A DNA stretch of 64,000 nt from an uncultured Verrucomicrobia subdivision 3 bacterium (GTDB taxonomy: Bacteria > Verrucomicrobiota > Verrucomicrobiia > Limisphaerales > DASXHY01): the NCBI GenBank assembly GCA_937890005.1, contig CALBZA010000020.1, positions 13,164-77,163 on the forward strand. Reading direction: 5' to 3'. Below the pieces are notes generated by a model, which was given only the letters and a program-made list of their open reading frames with translations, searched no databases and was not told where the DNA came from. Positions 1-8,149 of this stretch are shown here, in pieces. The position numbers and the translations under genes were made by a program. Each line of letters begins with the position of its first letter. Within the stretch, counting starts at the first letter, position 1.

Positions 1-212
1 TGCCCGACGAAGCGTTCCGCGGCGTGTTCCGAGCCGTCTTCACATTTGTGCTGCCGATGCTGCTGGTCTCGAACGTTCCAGTCCGAATGCTCGTCAACAA
101 ATTCACTCCGGAAAGCGCGGTTTTGCTGGTGTTGATGGCTGTCACCTGCGCGGTTGTTTCCGAACTCGGATGGCGTGCGTCGATCCGCCGTTACACGAGC
201 GCGAGTTCCTGA
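1..212 (+). CDS. ABC-2 family transporter permease, C-terminal end (partial)
   Basis: The reading frame is open from the window edge to a TGA at 210-212, giving about 69 residues, so only the C-terminus is present. It reads PDEAFRGVFRAVF, then two hydrophobic stretches (TFVLPMLLVSNVP and AVLLVLMAVTCAVV), then a basic tail ending RRYTSASS. The NVPVRML turn and the RRYTSAS tail resemble the end of ABC-2 type (DUF990-like) permeases, which span the inner membrane and work with an ATPase encoded nearby. The ATPase and the rest of the permease would lie upstream, outside the window. The family call rests on this tail pattern alone and is moderate. Confidence 0.55.
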   Translation, partial: PDEAFRGVFRAVFTFVLPMLLVSNVPVRMLVNKFTPESAVLLVLMAVTCAVVSELGWRASIRRYTSASS

Positions 213-312
213 AAGTCGATTTACCTGCCGGGAAATTTCCCAAAAAGCGCCCCAGTCGGGTTGGGGTGGTTTCCGCCGTTTAAAAATGCGCAAGCTGGAG
301 CATGTTTGACTC

Positions 313-645
313 ATGAAAAAGCTGACAGAAACCCTGAGCCGGAAGCTCGTTGCCACGGGCTTGTGCCTGTCCACCGCCCTTCTTCTGACCGCGTGCGACG
401 CGAATCGCGACACGCCACGAGGAGCTGCGGAGGATACCGCCGAAAGCATTCGTGACAATGCCGACCGCGCCGCCGACAACCTGGAAAAAGCCGGAAAAGA
501 TGCTGAGCGCAATCTTGAGAAAACCAGCGACGCCGCGGAACGAAATGCCGAACGGCTCAAAGACGCAGCAGATGACGCCGCGAAAGATGCAGGCCGAGCA
601 TTGGAACGCACGGGCGAAGAAATTCAACGCGAGACCCGACCATAA
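313..645 (+). CDS. Small lipoprotein with charged helical repeats
   Basis: The 110-residue product has an n-region MKKLTETLSRK, a hydrophobic core, and a lipobox LTAC with Cys at residue 28, so it should be lipidated and held in the outer or inner membrane. The mature part is almost entirely Ala, Asp, Glu, Lys, Arg and Asn in an 11-residue-like helical pattern (AERNLEKTSDAAERNAERLKD), similar to LEA-like or YtxH-like stress proteins and to apolipoprotein-like helices. No catalytic residue is visible. It stands alone after the permease fragment, about 100 nt downstream, and no function can be assigned. Confidence 0.65.
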   Translation: MKKLTETLSRKLVATGLCLSTALLLTACDANRDTPRGAAEDTAESIRDNADRAADNLEKAGKDAERNLEKTSDAAERNAERLKDAADDAAKDAGRALERTGEEIQRETRP

Positions 646-653
646 CGGGTCTC
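631..653 (+). terminator. Possible hairpin terminator overlapping the lipoprotein stop codon
   Basis: GAGACCCG (631-638) pairs perfectly with CGGGTCTC (646-653) around a 7-nt loop that contains the TAA stop of the lipoprotein gene. No T-run follows, so intrinsic termination is doubtful; it may be only an mRNA 3'-end stabilising hairpin. Confidence 0.3.
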
Positions 654-744
654 ACGTCATTTGAAGCGGTTTGTCCTGACGCGAACTTTCCGACAGACGG
701 CACGGAAAACGTTCCTTCTGTCCGATGTTTCGCGCAGGACTGCT

Positions 745-2016
745 TCAGCTCCAGGTGAGCGGTTGTCCAGTCGTTGCAAGGACTCCACGCCAGAGCTCCC
801 CGTTCAAATCCACCCGCTTGGGTTCTCCGTGCAACAACTCAATCGGAACATGGACGAAGTGCCCGTGCAGCATTCCGATGATGAGACCGGTTTTTCCCGC
901 CATGGCAGCGTGAGCCGCGTGACGAGCATAAGAGTCGCAAAGCACGGCATCCTCTGTATTGGCGGGAACACTTCGAATCACGTAGCTCGGATCGAAATAG
1001 CGTAGCGTAACTTCCATATTCTGAGCCTTGAACCAATCCTTGATCCGCTGCTTCAGATACAGTCCGATGTCTTCGAGAATCAGGTTTCCCGAGGCATCAC
1101 GCGCCTCCCCTGCACTTCCCATCAGTTCCTGCCCAGCGCCTTCAGCCACAACCACCACCGCATGACGGCGCTGTTCCAAACGACGTTTCAAAGCCGGAAA
1201 CAATCCACCCTCGCTCTCCAGCGTGAACGCTAATTCCGGGATCAGGCAGAAATTCACATCCTGACTGGCAACAGTTGCCGCCGCCGCGATGAAACCGGCA
1301 TGACGGCCCATCAACTTCACCAGGCTGATTCCATTGGGCGCGCTGTGACATTCGGTATGCGCGCATTCAATCACGTCGCGCGCAGCAGACACGGCGGTCG
1401 TGAAACCAAACGTTCTTGAAACAAACGCGACGTCATTATCGATGGTCTTCGGCACGCCGACCACCGCCAGCGGATGGTTGCGTCGTTGCGCTTCGAGAAA
1501 GAGATCACGCCCGCCGCGTTGTGTGCCATCGCCGCCGATCGTGAACAGGACGTTGATCCCGCGCGCAATCAGGTTGTCCACCGCGAGCTTGGTATCCACC
1601 GGACCACGGGATGTTCCAAGGATCGTTCCTCCTTCGCCATGGATGTCATCGACCAGTTCGGGCGTGATTCGGACTGGCTCGGCCGCGCGGTTTGGGTCGA
1701 GCCCCCGATAACCGTCACGAAACCCGAAAATCTCCTTCACTCCGTAGCCAAAATGCAGCTCCAGGAAAAGCGATCGGATGACGTTGTTCAGTCCCGGACA
1801 AAGTCCGCCGCACGTGACAATTCCGGCGCGGGTTTCTTTAGGATCGAAGAAAATTTTCGACCTCGCGCCTGCGACCTCCAGGAACCGGATGGAATTCGGA
1901 ACAGCCGGTTCCGGCCATTCCACCATTTCGGGAACGTAGGAAGGTGAAACCGATTTTTGACGGATTGGAGACTCGAATCTGCACTCTCCCAGCTGCGTGA
2001 CTTTCAGAAAACTCAT
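745..2016 (-). CDS. 6-phosphofructokinase, ATP-type with plant/trypanosome-like active site
   Basis: Phosphorylates fructose 6-phosphate in glycolysis in the cytoplasm. The product is about 423 residues from ATG at 2016; a TTG 54 nt upstream is open but gives an unnatural N-terminus, and MSFLKVTQLGEC fits the family. Visible motifs are GGLCPGLNNVIR (phosphate loop), GGDGT near residue 161, PKTIDND near 189 and MGRHAGFIA. GGDG points to ATP rather than pyrophosphate as donor, while Lys in PKTIDND is the residue of the long plant and trypanosomatid ATP enzymes; this mixed combination is known for that clade. It lies downstream of the atp operon terminator on the same strand, so it probably has its own promoter in 2017-2102. 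A second, divergent PFK lies at 31153. Confidence 0.9.
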   Translation of the reverse strand: MSFLKVTQLGECRFESPIRQKSVSPSYVPEMVEWPEPAVPNSIRFLEVAGARSKIFFDPKETRAGIVTCGGLCPGLNNVIRSLFLELHFGYGVKEIFGFRDGYRGLDPNRAAEPVRITPELVDDIHGEGGTILGTSRGPVDTKLAVDNLIARGINVLFTIGGDGTQRGGRDLFLEAQRRNHPLAVVGVPKTIDNDVAFVSRTFGFTTAVSAARDVIECAHTECHSAPNGISLVKLMGRHAGFIAAAATVASQDVNFCLIPELAFTLESEGGLFPALKRRLEQRRHAVVVVAEGAGQELMGSAGEARDASGNLILEDIGLYLKQRIKDWFKAQNMEVTLRYFDPSYVIRSVPANTEDAVLCDSYARHAAHAAMAGKTGLIIGMLHGHFVHVPIELLHGEPKRVDLNGELWRGVLATTGQPLTWS

Positions 2017-2102
2017 AGCAATGTGAGGCCGGAAACTTCCGGAAGCACGCCTGTTATACACACGATCCAATCCCGGGAGAAGCTGAACTGTCGGATTGCA
2101 CC

Positions 2103-2131
2103 AATAAAAAAGGCGGCCGGATGGCCGCCTT
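2103..2131 (-). terminator. Intrinsic terminator of the ATP synthase operon
   Basis: On the minus strand a perfect 9-bp GC-rich stem (AAGGCGGCC, plus-strand 2110-2118, with GGCCGCCTT, 2123-2131) and a 4-nt loop are followed by six T residues (plus-strand A-run 2106-2111). It begins 20 nt after the atpC stop, so it ends the atp transcript before the phosphofructokinase gene. Confidence 0.87.
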
Positions 2132-2150
2132 CAGAAAACATCATCGGGGA

Positions 2151-2564
2151 TCAGCGTCCCGACTGACGCCGCTTCACCTTGAGCTGCGCCAGCGAGTGAG
2201 CGAGCGCCGCCTGCACGAGCGCGGATTCCTCATCATCGATCTTCTCGCCCAGGCGCGCCTCGGCGCGTTTGCGGGCTTCTTCCGCCTGAGCTTCATCGAT
2301 GTTCTCCGCGCGAATCGCCATGTCGGCAAGAATCGCGACGCGTTCGCCCGTGATTTCGACAAAGCCTTCGCCGATTGCGAGGAAGAAATCCTGGCCGTTC
2401 TTGCGGGCAATGATTTCTCCGGGTGAAATCTGCGTCATGAGCGGAACGTGATTGGGATAGATTCCCATTTCACCTTCCACTCCCGGCAGCGTCACCATGT
2501 CCACGTCTTCCGAGAAGACCTTCGCGTCCGGCGTGACGATTTCGAGTTTTAGAGTTGCGGCCAT
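2151..2564 (-). CDS. atpC: F1 ATP synthase subunit epsilon
   Basis: Central-stalk subunit of F1, which couples rotor turning to catalysis and inhibits ATP hydrolysis. The 137-residue length is normal. The N-terminal beta-barrel domain is recognised by LKLEIVTPDAKVF, VTLPGVEGEMGIYPNHVPLMT and the FLAIGEGFVEI strand; the C-terminal part (about residues 85-137) is the charged helical hairpin. It is the last gene of the operon and is followed by a terminator. The gap to atpD holds an inverted-repeat element. Confidence 0.95.
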   Translation of the reverse strand: MAATLKLEIVTPDAKVFSEDVDMVTLPGVEGEMGIYPNHVPLMTQISPGEIIARKNGQDFFLAIGEGFVEITGERVAILADMAIRAENIDEAQAEEARKRAEARLGEKIDDEESALVQAALAHSLAQLKVKRRQSGR

Positions 2565-2570
2565 ATTAAT

Positions 2571-2631
2571 TCACGCATCATGCATCACGTTTCACTCCCA
2601 CGCTGATGCGTGACATGTGAAACGTAAACAC
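2571..2631. repeat. Inverted pair of degenerate heptamer arrays between atpD and atpC
   Basis: Four 7-nt units beginning TCA (tcacgca, tcatgca, tcacgtt, tcactcc; 2571-2598) are followed after 5 nt by inverted units (tgatgcg, tgacatg, tgaaacg; 2604-2624). Two perfect complementary pairs result: 2571-2580 with 2604-2613 (10 bp) and 2587-2595 with 2617-2625 (9 bp). Their order a-b-a'-b' allows either of two alternative stems or a pseudoknot in the mRNA. Confidence 0.7.
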
Positions 2632-2635
2632 CGAA

Positions 2636-4090
2636 TCACGCTTCCTTGATCTCGTCGATGCCGCCCTTCATGTAGAAATTCACTTCGGGCACGTCGTCGT
2701 GCTTGCCTTCGAGAATTTCCTTGAAGCCGCGGACTGTTTCCGCAACCGGCACCTGCTTGCCTTCGCGACCGGTGAACACCTGCGCGACCGAGAACGGCTG
2801 CGACAGGAAGCGCTGAATCTTGCGGGCGCGGAACACCGTGAGCTTGTCTTCGGGTGACAATTCGTCCATGCCCAGAATCGCGATGATGTCCTGCAGATCC
2901 TTGTAGCGCTGGAGCACCTTCTGCACGCCGCGGGCGACGTCGTAGTGTTCCTGGCCCACGATGTCCGCCGACAGGGCGCGGGAGTTGGAAGCCAGCGGAT
3001 CGACGGCGGGATAAATGCCCAGCTCAGCGATCGAACGTTCCAACACGATCGTGGCATCCAAATGCGCGAACGTGGTCGCCGGGGCCGGGTCGGTCAGGTC
3101 GTCCGCAGGCACGTAAACGGCCTGGAACGAGGTGATCGAACCTTTCTTGGTCGAAGTGATGCGTTCCTGGAGGTTGCCCATTTCCGCAGCGAGCGTCGGC
3201 TGGTAACCGACCGCTGACGGCGTGCGGCCGAGGAGCGCCGAAACTTCAGAACCCGCCTGGGAGAAGCGGAAGATGTTATCGACGAACAGCAACACGTCCT
3301 GGTTCTTCTCGTCGCGGAAATATTCGGTCACCGCGAGAGCCGACAGGGCGACACGCAGACGTGCGCCGGGCGGTTCATTCATCTGGCCATAGACCAGTCC
3401 GATACGGGAACCGGGTTCGATCTTCGGCAGACCGTTTTCGCCGATGACCGGATGACCTTTGGCGTCCTTCTGAACCTTGATGACGCCCGCTTCGATCATT
3501 TCGTTGTAAAGATCGTTGCCTTCGCGCGTGCGTTCACCGACGCCCGCGAACATCGAGATACCGCCGTGCAGCTTCGCGATGTTGTTGATCAGCTCCATGA
3601 TGACGACCGTCTTGCCGACGCCGGCGCCACCGAACGCGCCGACCTTGCCACCTTTCAAGAAGGGGCAGATCAGGTCGATGACCTTGATGCCGGTGGTCAG
3701 GATCTGCGGGCTGGTGGACTGATCCACGAGCGGCGGCGGATTGCGGTGAATCGGGAGAAACTTGTCGGCCTTGACCGGGCCCTGCTCGTCCACGGCGGTG
3801 CCGGTCACGTCGAACACGCGGCCCATCACACCTTCACCGACGGGCATCGAGATTGGCGCGCCCTGGTCGATGATTTCCATGCCGCGCTTGAGACCTTCGG
3901 TCGTGCTCATGGCGACGGCGCGCACCCAGTTGTCGCCGAGATGCTGCTGCACCTCGAGCGTGAGCTTGGTCTTGCCGTGGCCGGGCATGTCGTATTCGAC
4001 CGTCAGCGCGTTGTAAATCGCCGGGAGTTTTTCCGTGAACTCGATGTCCACAACCGGACCGATGATTTGGACGATTTTGCCTTTGTTCAT
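2636..4090 (-). CDS. atpD: F1 ATP synthase subunit beta
   Basis: Catalytic subunit of F1. The product is 484 residues from the ATG at 4090 (MNKGKIVQIIGPVVDIEF); a TTG 18 nt upstream is open but overlaps the toxin remnant and is rejected. The P-loop GGAGVGKT, the GERTREGNDLYNEM segment with the catalytic Glu, and the LFVDNIFRFSQAGSEVSALLGR nucleotide-binding region are intact. Unusually, a decayed toxin-antitoxin pair separates it from atpG; its start is only 14 nt after the toxin remnant stop, so translation may now depend on the shifted upstream context. Confidence 0.97.
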   Translation of the reverse strand: MNKGKIVQIIGPVVDIEFTEKLPAIYNALTVEYDMPGHGKTKLTLEVQQHLGDNWVRAVAMSTTEGLKRGMEIIDQGAPISMPVGEGVMGRVFDVTGTAVDEQGPVKADKFLPIHRNPPPLVDQSTSPQILTTGIKVIDLICPFLKGGKVGAFGGAGVGKTVVIMELINNIAKLHGGISMFAGVGERTREGNDLYNEMIEAGVIKVQKDAKGHPVIGENGLPKIEPGSRIGLVYGQMNEPPGARLRVALSALAVTEYFRDEKNQDVLLFVDNIFRFSQAGSEVSALLGRTPSAVGYQPTLAAEMGNLQERITSTKKGSITSFQAVYVPADDLTDPAPATTFAHLDATIVLERSIAELGIYPAVDPLASNSRALSADIVGQEHYDVARGVQKVLQRYKDLQDIIAILGMDELSPEDKLTVFRARKIQRFLSQPFSVAQVFTGREGKQVPVAETVRGFKEILEGKHDDVPEVNFYMKGGIDEIKEA

Positions 4091-4104
4091 TGTATCAAAA
4101 ATTC

Positions 4105-4418
4105 TCAACTGTCTTTCGGTTCGAATATGACCGGCGTTCCACGCGCTCCGTGCCAGATTCTTACCACTTCAATCAGATTTAAATCTTCCCGCACCCGGAA
4201 AATGATCCGGTAGGGCTTCCAATCAATTTCTCTGCAATCGCGCTGCCTGCGTTCCGGAACCATTCGGCCACGCATTGTGAATTCGCTCAATGCCGCCGCC
4301 CGTTCCACAAGCCCGTTTCCAACCCGCACTGCCGCCGCAGGATTGTCTCTTGCGATATACGGACAATCTCTGCCAGGTCGTCTATTGCCGGCTTTGTGAT
4401 GACGACTCGGAAGCCCAT
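4105..4418 (-). pseudogene. RelE/ParE-type toxin, frameshifted remnant
   Basis: From ATG at 4418 the frame reads MGFRVVITKPAIDDLAEIVR, a typical start of a RelE/ParE ribonuclease-fold toxin, then runs out of register. Near 4359-4362 the natural continuation (YIARDNPAAAVRVGNGLVER, then CREIDWKPYRIIFRV and IEVVRIWHGAR) is in another frame, as if one base had been lost between CGT and TAT. Joined, the two parts make a normal toxin of about 104 residues. One indel inside a coding match, next to an antitoxin with two more, argues for decay. It lies inside the atp operon between atpG and atpD, where no such gene is expected. Confidence 0.72.
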
Positions 4419-4597
4419 TGCGCAACCCTCTTCCGCATCTCTTCAATCCCGACGATCTCGCCCTGATCCGCCGCGGATTCCTTCATCAACCGCAGTCAAA
4501 AACTCAAGCTCTTCCAGAAGGAACTGGCGAAGGCTTCCTGCTGCGACTCCGGCATCGAAGCAGCCTTCTCGAACGCTTTTTGAAGGGTTGCTGTCAT
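4382..4597 (-). pseudogene. Antitoxin partner, decayed (compensating indels and internal stop)
   Basis: From ATG at 4597 the frame reads MTATLQKAFEKAASMPESQQ EAFAS and then meets an internal TGA. The expected continuation FLLEELEFLTAVDEGI is in the next frame, and the end (ADQGEIVGIEEMRKRVAQWASES) returns to the first frame, ending at 4382 and overlapping the toxin start. The simplest reading is one base lost near 4521-4526 and one gained near 4465-4480. The pattern EAFA.FLLEEL...VDEGI...EEMR.RV..W matches small antitoxins encoded just before RelE/ParE toxins. The exact antitoxin family is not certain. Confidence 0.6.
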
Positions 4598-4632
4598 GCC
4601 GTCACTCTAAGTTTCGAAACCCGTGTGCGCAA

Positions 4633-5514
4633 TCACCCGAGCGCCATCTGCGCCGTCGTGATTTCCAGCAGTTCCTTCGTGATGTTCGCCTGGCGCAGCT
4701 TGTTGTACTCAAGCGTCAGATCCTTGATGAGCTGCTTGGCATTGTCCGTCGCATTCTTCATTGCGACCATTCGCGAGCTGTGCTCGGACGCCTTCGCTTC
4801 CAGCAGAATCTGGTAAACCTGGAAATTCAGGTAGTGCGGCAGCAATGACCCCAGAACGCCTTCAGGCCCCGGCTCGAACAGAAATTCCAAATCCGACGAC
4901 TTCTCCAGGTCAACCGAGCTTTGTTCCCCGACAACACCCGCTTGAACGCCGCGGATTTCTCCGATCGGCAGCAACGGCAGCACTTCCGGTTTCTGGTTCA
5001 GCGTGCTGATGAAGTTCGTGTAAAGCACGTCCACATGATCGACCTCACCTTTCAGGAACATTTCCTGGACGAACTTCGAAATGGAACGGGCCTCGGCGAA
5101 AATCGGTGAATCTTTGTAGGTAAATTCCGCCACGAGCTGGCGCTTCGTGCGCGCCACGAACTGGGCGCCCTTGCGTCCGGCACAGACGAACAAGGTGGTG
5201 TTCTTGTCGAACTTCGCCGCTTCGCGCGTGAGGTTTGAATTCAACGCGCCGCACAGGCCCTTGTCCGTGCTGACCAAAATCACCGCGCGCTTCTTCACAT
5301 CGCGCTTTTCCATCAGCGGATGGCTGAAGTCGCCCGAATGCCCCGACACATGCGCGAGCATGTTGTTCATCAGCGCTGCGTACGGACGTCCGGCGAGCGC
5401 CGCCAGCTGCGCCTTGCGCATTTTGGACGAAGCCACCATCTGCATGGCCTTCGTAATCTGGGCCGTGTTCTTGACCGACTTGATACGCCGGCGTATGTCG
5501 CGTGTGCTGGGCAT
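4633..5514 (-). CDS. atpG: F1 ATP synthase subunit gamma
   Basis: Rotor shaft of F1. The 293-residue product has the conserved N-terminal coiled-coil strand (RDIRRRIKSVKNTAQITKAMQMVAS), the central Rossmann-like part with STDKGLCGALNSNL, and the C-terminal helix SRMVAMKNATDNAKQLI...NKLRQANITKELLEI. Both helices that pair inside the alpha3-beta3 hexamer are complete. It starts 6 nt after atpA stops, consistent with co-translation. The gene after it in the operon should be atpD, but about 540 nt with a decayed toxin-antitoxin pair intervene. Confidence 0.96.
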   Translation of the reverse strand: MPSTRDIRRRIKSVKNTAQITKAMQMVASSKMRKAQLAALAGRPYAALMNNMLAHVSGHSGDFSHPLMEKRDVKKRAVILVSTDKGLCGALNSNLTREAAKFDKNTTLFVCAGRKGAQFVARTKRQLVAEFTYKDSPIFAEARSISKFVQEMFLKGEVDHVDVLYTNFISTLNQKPEVLPLLPIGEIRGVQAGVVGEQSSVDLEKSSDLEFLFEPGPEGVLGSLLPHYLNFQVYQILLEAKASEHSSRMVAMKNATDNAKQLIKDLTLEYNKLRQANITKELLEITTAQMALG

Positions 5515-5520
5515 GGTGCC

Positions 5521-7062
5521 TTAGCGATAGGTCTGTTTGAATTCCGTCACCGCCGCCTTCAATTCCCCGGCGATCGCATCGCTCACCGCCTTCTCCGTGC
5601 GAATCTTCGTCAGGATGTCAGCCTTCCGGGTGTTGAGGAAATCCGTCAGCTTCGACTGGAAATCCTTGATCTTGTCCACGGCGACATCGTCGAAGAAGTT
5701 GTTCTGGACCGCCCAGAGGACGGCGACCTGAATTTCAACCGGGATCGGATTGAACTGCGGTTGCTTGAAGATTTCAACGACGCGCTTGCCGCGTTCGAGA
5801 ATCGCCTGCGTTTTCGCGTCAAGATCGGATCCGAACTGCGCAAAGGCAGCCAGTTCACGGTACTGGGCGAGATCGCCCTTGATGCGTCCGGCCACCTGCT
5901 TCATTGCCTTGATCTGCGCTGCAGAACCGACGCGTGAAACCGAGAGACCGACCGAAACCGCGGGACGAACACCCTGATAGAACAAGTCGGTTTCGAGGTA
6001 AATCTGGCCGTCCGTGATCGAAATCACGTTCGTCGGAATGTAGGCTGAAACGTCACCCGCCTGCGTTTCGATGATCGGCAGCGCAGTGAGTGAACCGTTG
6101 CCATACTTTTCAGAAACACGGGCCGAACGTTCGAGCAGGCGGCTGTGCAGATAGAACACGTCACCAGGATACGCCTCACGACCGGACGGACGCTTCAACA
6201 CGAGCGACACCTGACGGTAGGCAACAGCCTGCTTGGAAAGATCGTCATAGATGATCAACGCATCCATGCCGTTGTCCATGAACCATTCACCCATCGCAGC
6301 ACCCGCGAACGGAGCGAGATACTGGTTCGCAGCGGAGTCAGACGCAGCAGCCACAACGACAATGCTGTATTCCATCGCGCCAGCCTTTTCGAGCTCGGCG
6401 ATGACGCGGGCGATGTTCGACTGTTTCTGGCCGACCGCGACGTAGATGTTGTAGATCGGACGGAAATCTTTCGGGAAGGTGCCATCGGCCTGCTTCGCCT
6501 GGTTGTTGATGCGGGCCTGGTTGATCATCGTGTCCACACCGATCGTGGTTTTGCCGGTGGAACGGTCGCCAATGATCAATTCGCGCTGACCGCGGCCGAT
6601 CGGGATCATCGCGTCAATCGCCATGATACCCGTCTGCACGGGCTGGCTGACCGACTTACGCTTCACGATGCCCGGGGCAATCTTTTCAACGGGATAGAAC
6701 GCGGTTTCCTTGATCGGGCCCTTGCCATCAACTGGTCGGCCGAGCGTGTCCACCACGCGACCAAGCAGTCCTTTGCCGACCGGCACTGAGAGCAGCTTGC
6801 CGGTGGTCTTCACTTCCGAACCTTCATGCACGGAAAGGTAATCGCCGAGGATGATGGCGCCGACTTCAGTCTCTTCGAGGTTGAGCGCGATGCCGACGAC
6901 TCCGTTTCCGAAGTCGAGCATTTCGTTCAGCATGCAATCGGTGAGGCCTTCGATCTTGGCGACGCCGTCAGAGATTTCGCGGACGATGCCGACGTTCTGT
7001 TTCGCGACCGTGGTCTTCACGCCTGCGATCTGCGATTCGATTTCCTGGAGAAGATTGCTCAT
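5521..7062 (-). CDS. atpA: F1 ATP synthase subunit alpha
   Basis: Non-catalytic nucleotide-binding subunit of F1. The 513-residue length is typical. It has the P-loop GDRSTGKTT near residue 170, the VGQKQSNIARV segment, the LIIYDDLSKQAVAYRQ region, and the SVGLSVSRVGSAAQIKAM segment that carries the arginine finger. The start MSNLLQEIESQI is the usual N-terminal helix that contacts delta. It sits between atpH and atpG with short gaps. Confidence 0.97.
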   Translation of the reverse strand: MSNLLQEIESQIAGVKTTVAKQNVGIVREISDGVAKIEGLTDCMLNEMLDFGNGVVGIALNLEETEVGAIILGDYLSVHEGSEVKTTGKLLSVPVGKGLLGRVVDTLGRPVDGKGPIKETAFYPVEKIAPGIVKRKSVSQPVQTGIMAIDAMIPIGRGQRELIIGDRSTGKTTIGVDTMINQARINNQAKQADGTFPKDFRPIYNIYVAVGQKQSNIARVIAELEKAGAMEYSIVVVAAASDSAANQYLAPFAGAAMGEWFMDNGMDALIIYDDLSKQAVAYRQVSLVLKRPSGREAYPGDVFYLHSRLLERSARVSEKYGNGSLTALPIIETQAGDVSAYIPTNVISITDGQIYLETDLFYQGVRPAVSVGLSVSRVGSAAQIKAMKQVAGRIKGDLAQYRELAAFAQFGSDLDAKTQAILERGKRVVEIFKQPQFNPIPVEIQVAVLWAVQNNFFDDVAVDKIKDFQSKLTDFLNTRKADILTKIRTEKAVSDAIAGELKAAVTEFKQTYR

Positions 7063-7090
7063 ATCAAATTTCGTTTCCGTTCTTCAAAAA

Positions 7091-7483
7091 TTACAAACTG
7101 GCTTCCAACGCCGCGAGGCGCGCCTTGACGCTGCCGTCATAAACATCGCTGCCGACCTTGATGCGCAGCCCTCCGATCAGTTCCGGGTTTTGCGCGAATG
7201 AAATGTTCAGTCCATTCCCATACAGTTTTACAAGCTGGCTGGCGACGCTGGCCTGCAATTCGGACGAAACCGGAACGGCACTTTCCACCACGGCAGTGCG
7301 GCGTTCGATGTCGAGTTTCACAAGTCGCTGAAAGTGCGAAAGGATCTGCACGTAACCTCGCGGTTTTTGAGCGATCAATTCGGCAACGATCTGCTTTGCC
7401 CTGCCCTCATCGAGCACGCCATTGACGAAGCTGGCGCGAAAGAGCCGCTTGGCATCCCGAAGAGCTTGTTTGCTGATTTTCAT
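7091..7483 (-). CDS. atpH: F1 ATP synthase subunit delta, short form
   Basis: Peripheral-stalk subunit that joins F1 to subunit b. The product has only 130 residues, against about 175-180 in most bacteria. The C-terminal half, with a strand-helix pattern SYDGSVKARL-like ending (IGGLRIKVGSDVYDGSVKARLAALE), is well conserved. The N-terminal six-helix domain is shortened (MKISKQALRDAKRLFRASF...). Position between atpF and atpA confirms the identity. ATG at 7483 was chosen because no in-frame upstream extension with coding character was seen before atpF. Confidence 0.87.
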   Translation of the reverse strand: MKISKQALRDAKRLFRASFVNGVLDEGRAKQIVAELIAQKPRGYVQILSHFQRLVKLDIERRTAVVESAVPVSSELQASVASQLVKLYGNGLNISFAQNPELIGGLRIKVGSDVYDGSVKARLAALEASL

Positions 7484-7551
7484 CTTTTCGTTGTAACAGC
7501 GTTACGATCGCCGTGATTTCATCGGGCGCCCATGAAGCGCCGCTGCAGAAA

Positions 7552-8097
7552 TTACCGAACTAACTGTTTCGCCGTTTCGTCCGCCAGACGTTTCTGGTCG
7601 TCCGCAGTAAGAACCTTGCCAGTCACCGTCGCCGTGGTCTGAACCACCAGGCGTCCGACTTCACGCTTCAGTTCAGCAAGCATGCGCGCATGGTCAGCCG
7701 CAGCCGCTTCACGGGCTTTGGAAATGATCTGTTCGGCGGCAGCGATCGCCTTCTGGGTTTCCTGTTCCTGAACCTTCGCCGCGGCGGCGCGAGCGTCTTC
7801 GATCGCCTTGTTCGCCTGCGCATTGGCCTGGGCGAGGATTTCCTGCGCCTTCACCTGGGCATTGGCCAGGTCCTGCTTGATCTTATCGGCATCCGCCAGG
7901 GATTGGGCGATGCGCTGACGGCGTTCTTCGAGAACTTTCAGGATCGGCTTGTAGGCAAAGCGATGCAGAAGAAACGCCACTACGCAGAAACTGATCACCT
8001 GCGAGATGAAAAGCTGCGTGTTGAAACCGAACGTTTCACCCGTTTCTTTGGCAATATCGGCCAGCCCTGCGGCGGCAAACAAAATTTCAGAATTCAT
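7552..8097 (-). CDS. atpF: F0 ATP synthase subunit b
   Basis: Stator stalk subunit. From ATG at 8097 the product has 181 residues; a TTG 9 nt upstream is the only other start. One membrane segment near residues 25-45 (TQLFISQVISFCVVAFLLH) is followed by KPILKVLEERRQRI and a long charged, alanine-rich coiled coil typical of b subunits. The single gene suggests a b homodimer rather than a b/b' pair. It lies between atpE and atpH in the usual order. Confidence 0.92.
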   Translation of the reverse strand: MNSEILFAAAGLADIAKETGETFGFNTQLFISQVISFCVVAFLLHRFAYKPILKVLEERRQRIAQSLADADKIKQDLANAQVKAQEILAQANAQANKAIEDARAAAAKVQEQETQKAIAAAEQIISKAREAAAADHARMLAELKREVGRLVVQTTATVTGKVLTADDQKRLADETAKQLVR

Positions 8098-8149
8098 AGA
8101 GATCAAACTAACGGAAGGCGCGGAGCCGTTCGGCCCCGCGCCAGATCAC

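Noticed and set aside
4105..4597. Programmed frameshifting of an active toxin-antitoxin pair
   Set aside because: Three separate indels and an internal stop, with no slippery sequence recognised at the shift points, fit decay or sequencing error better.
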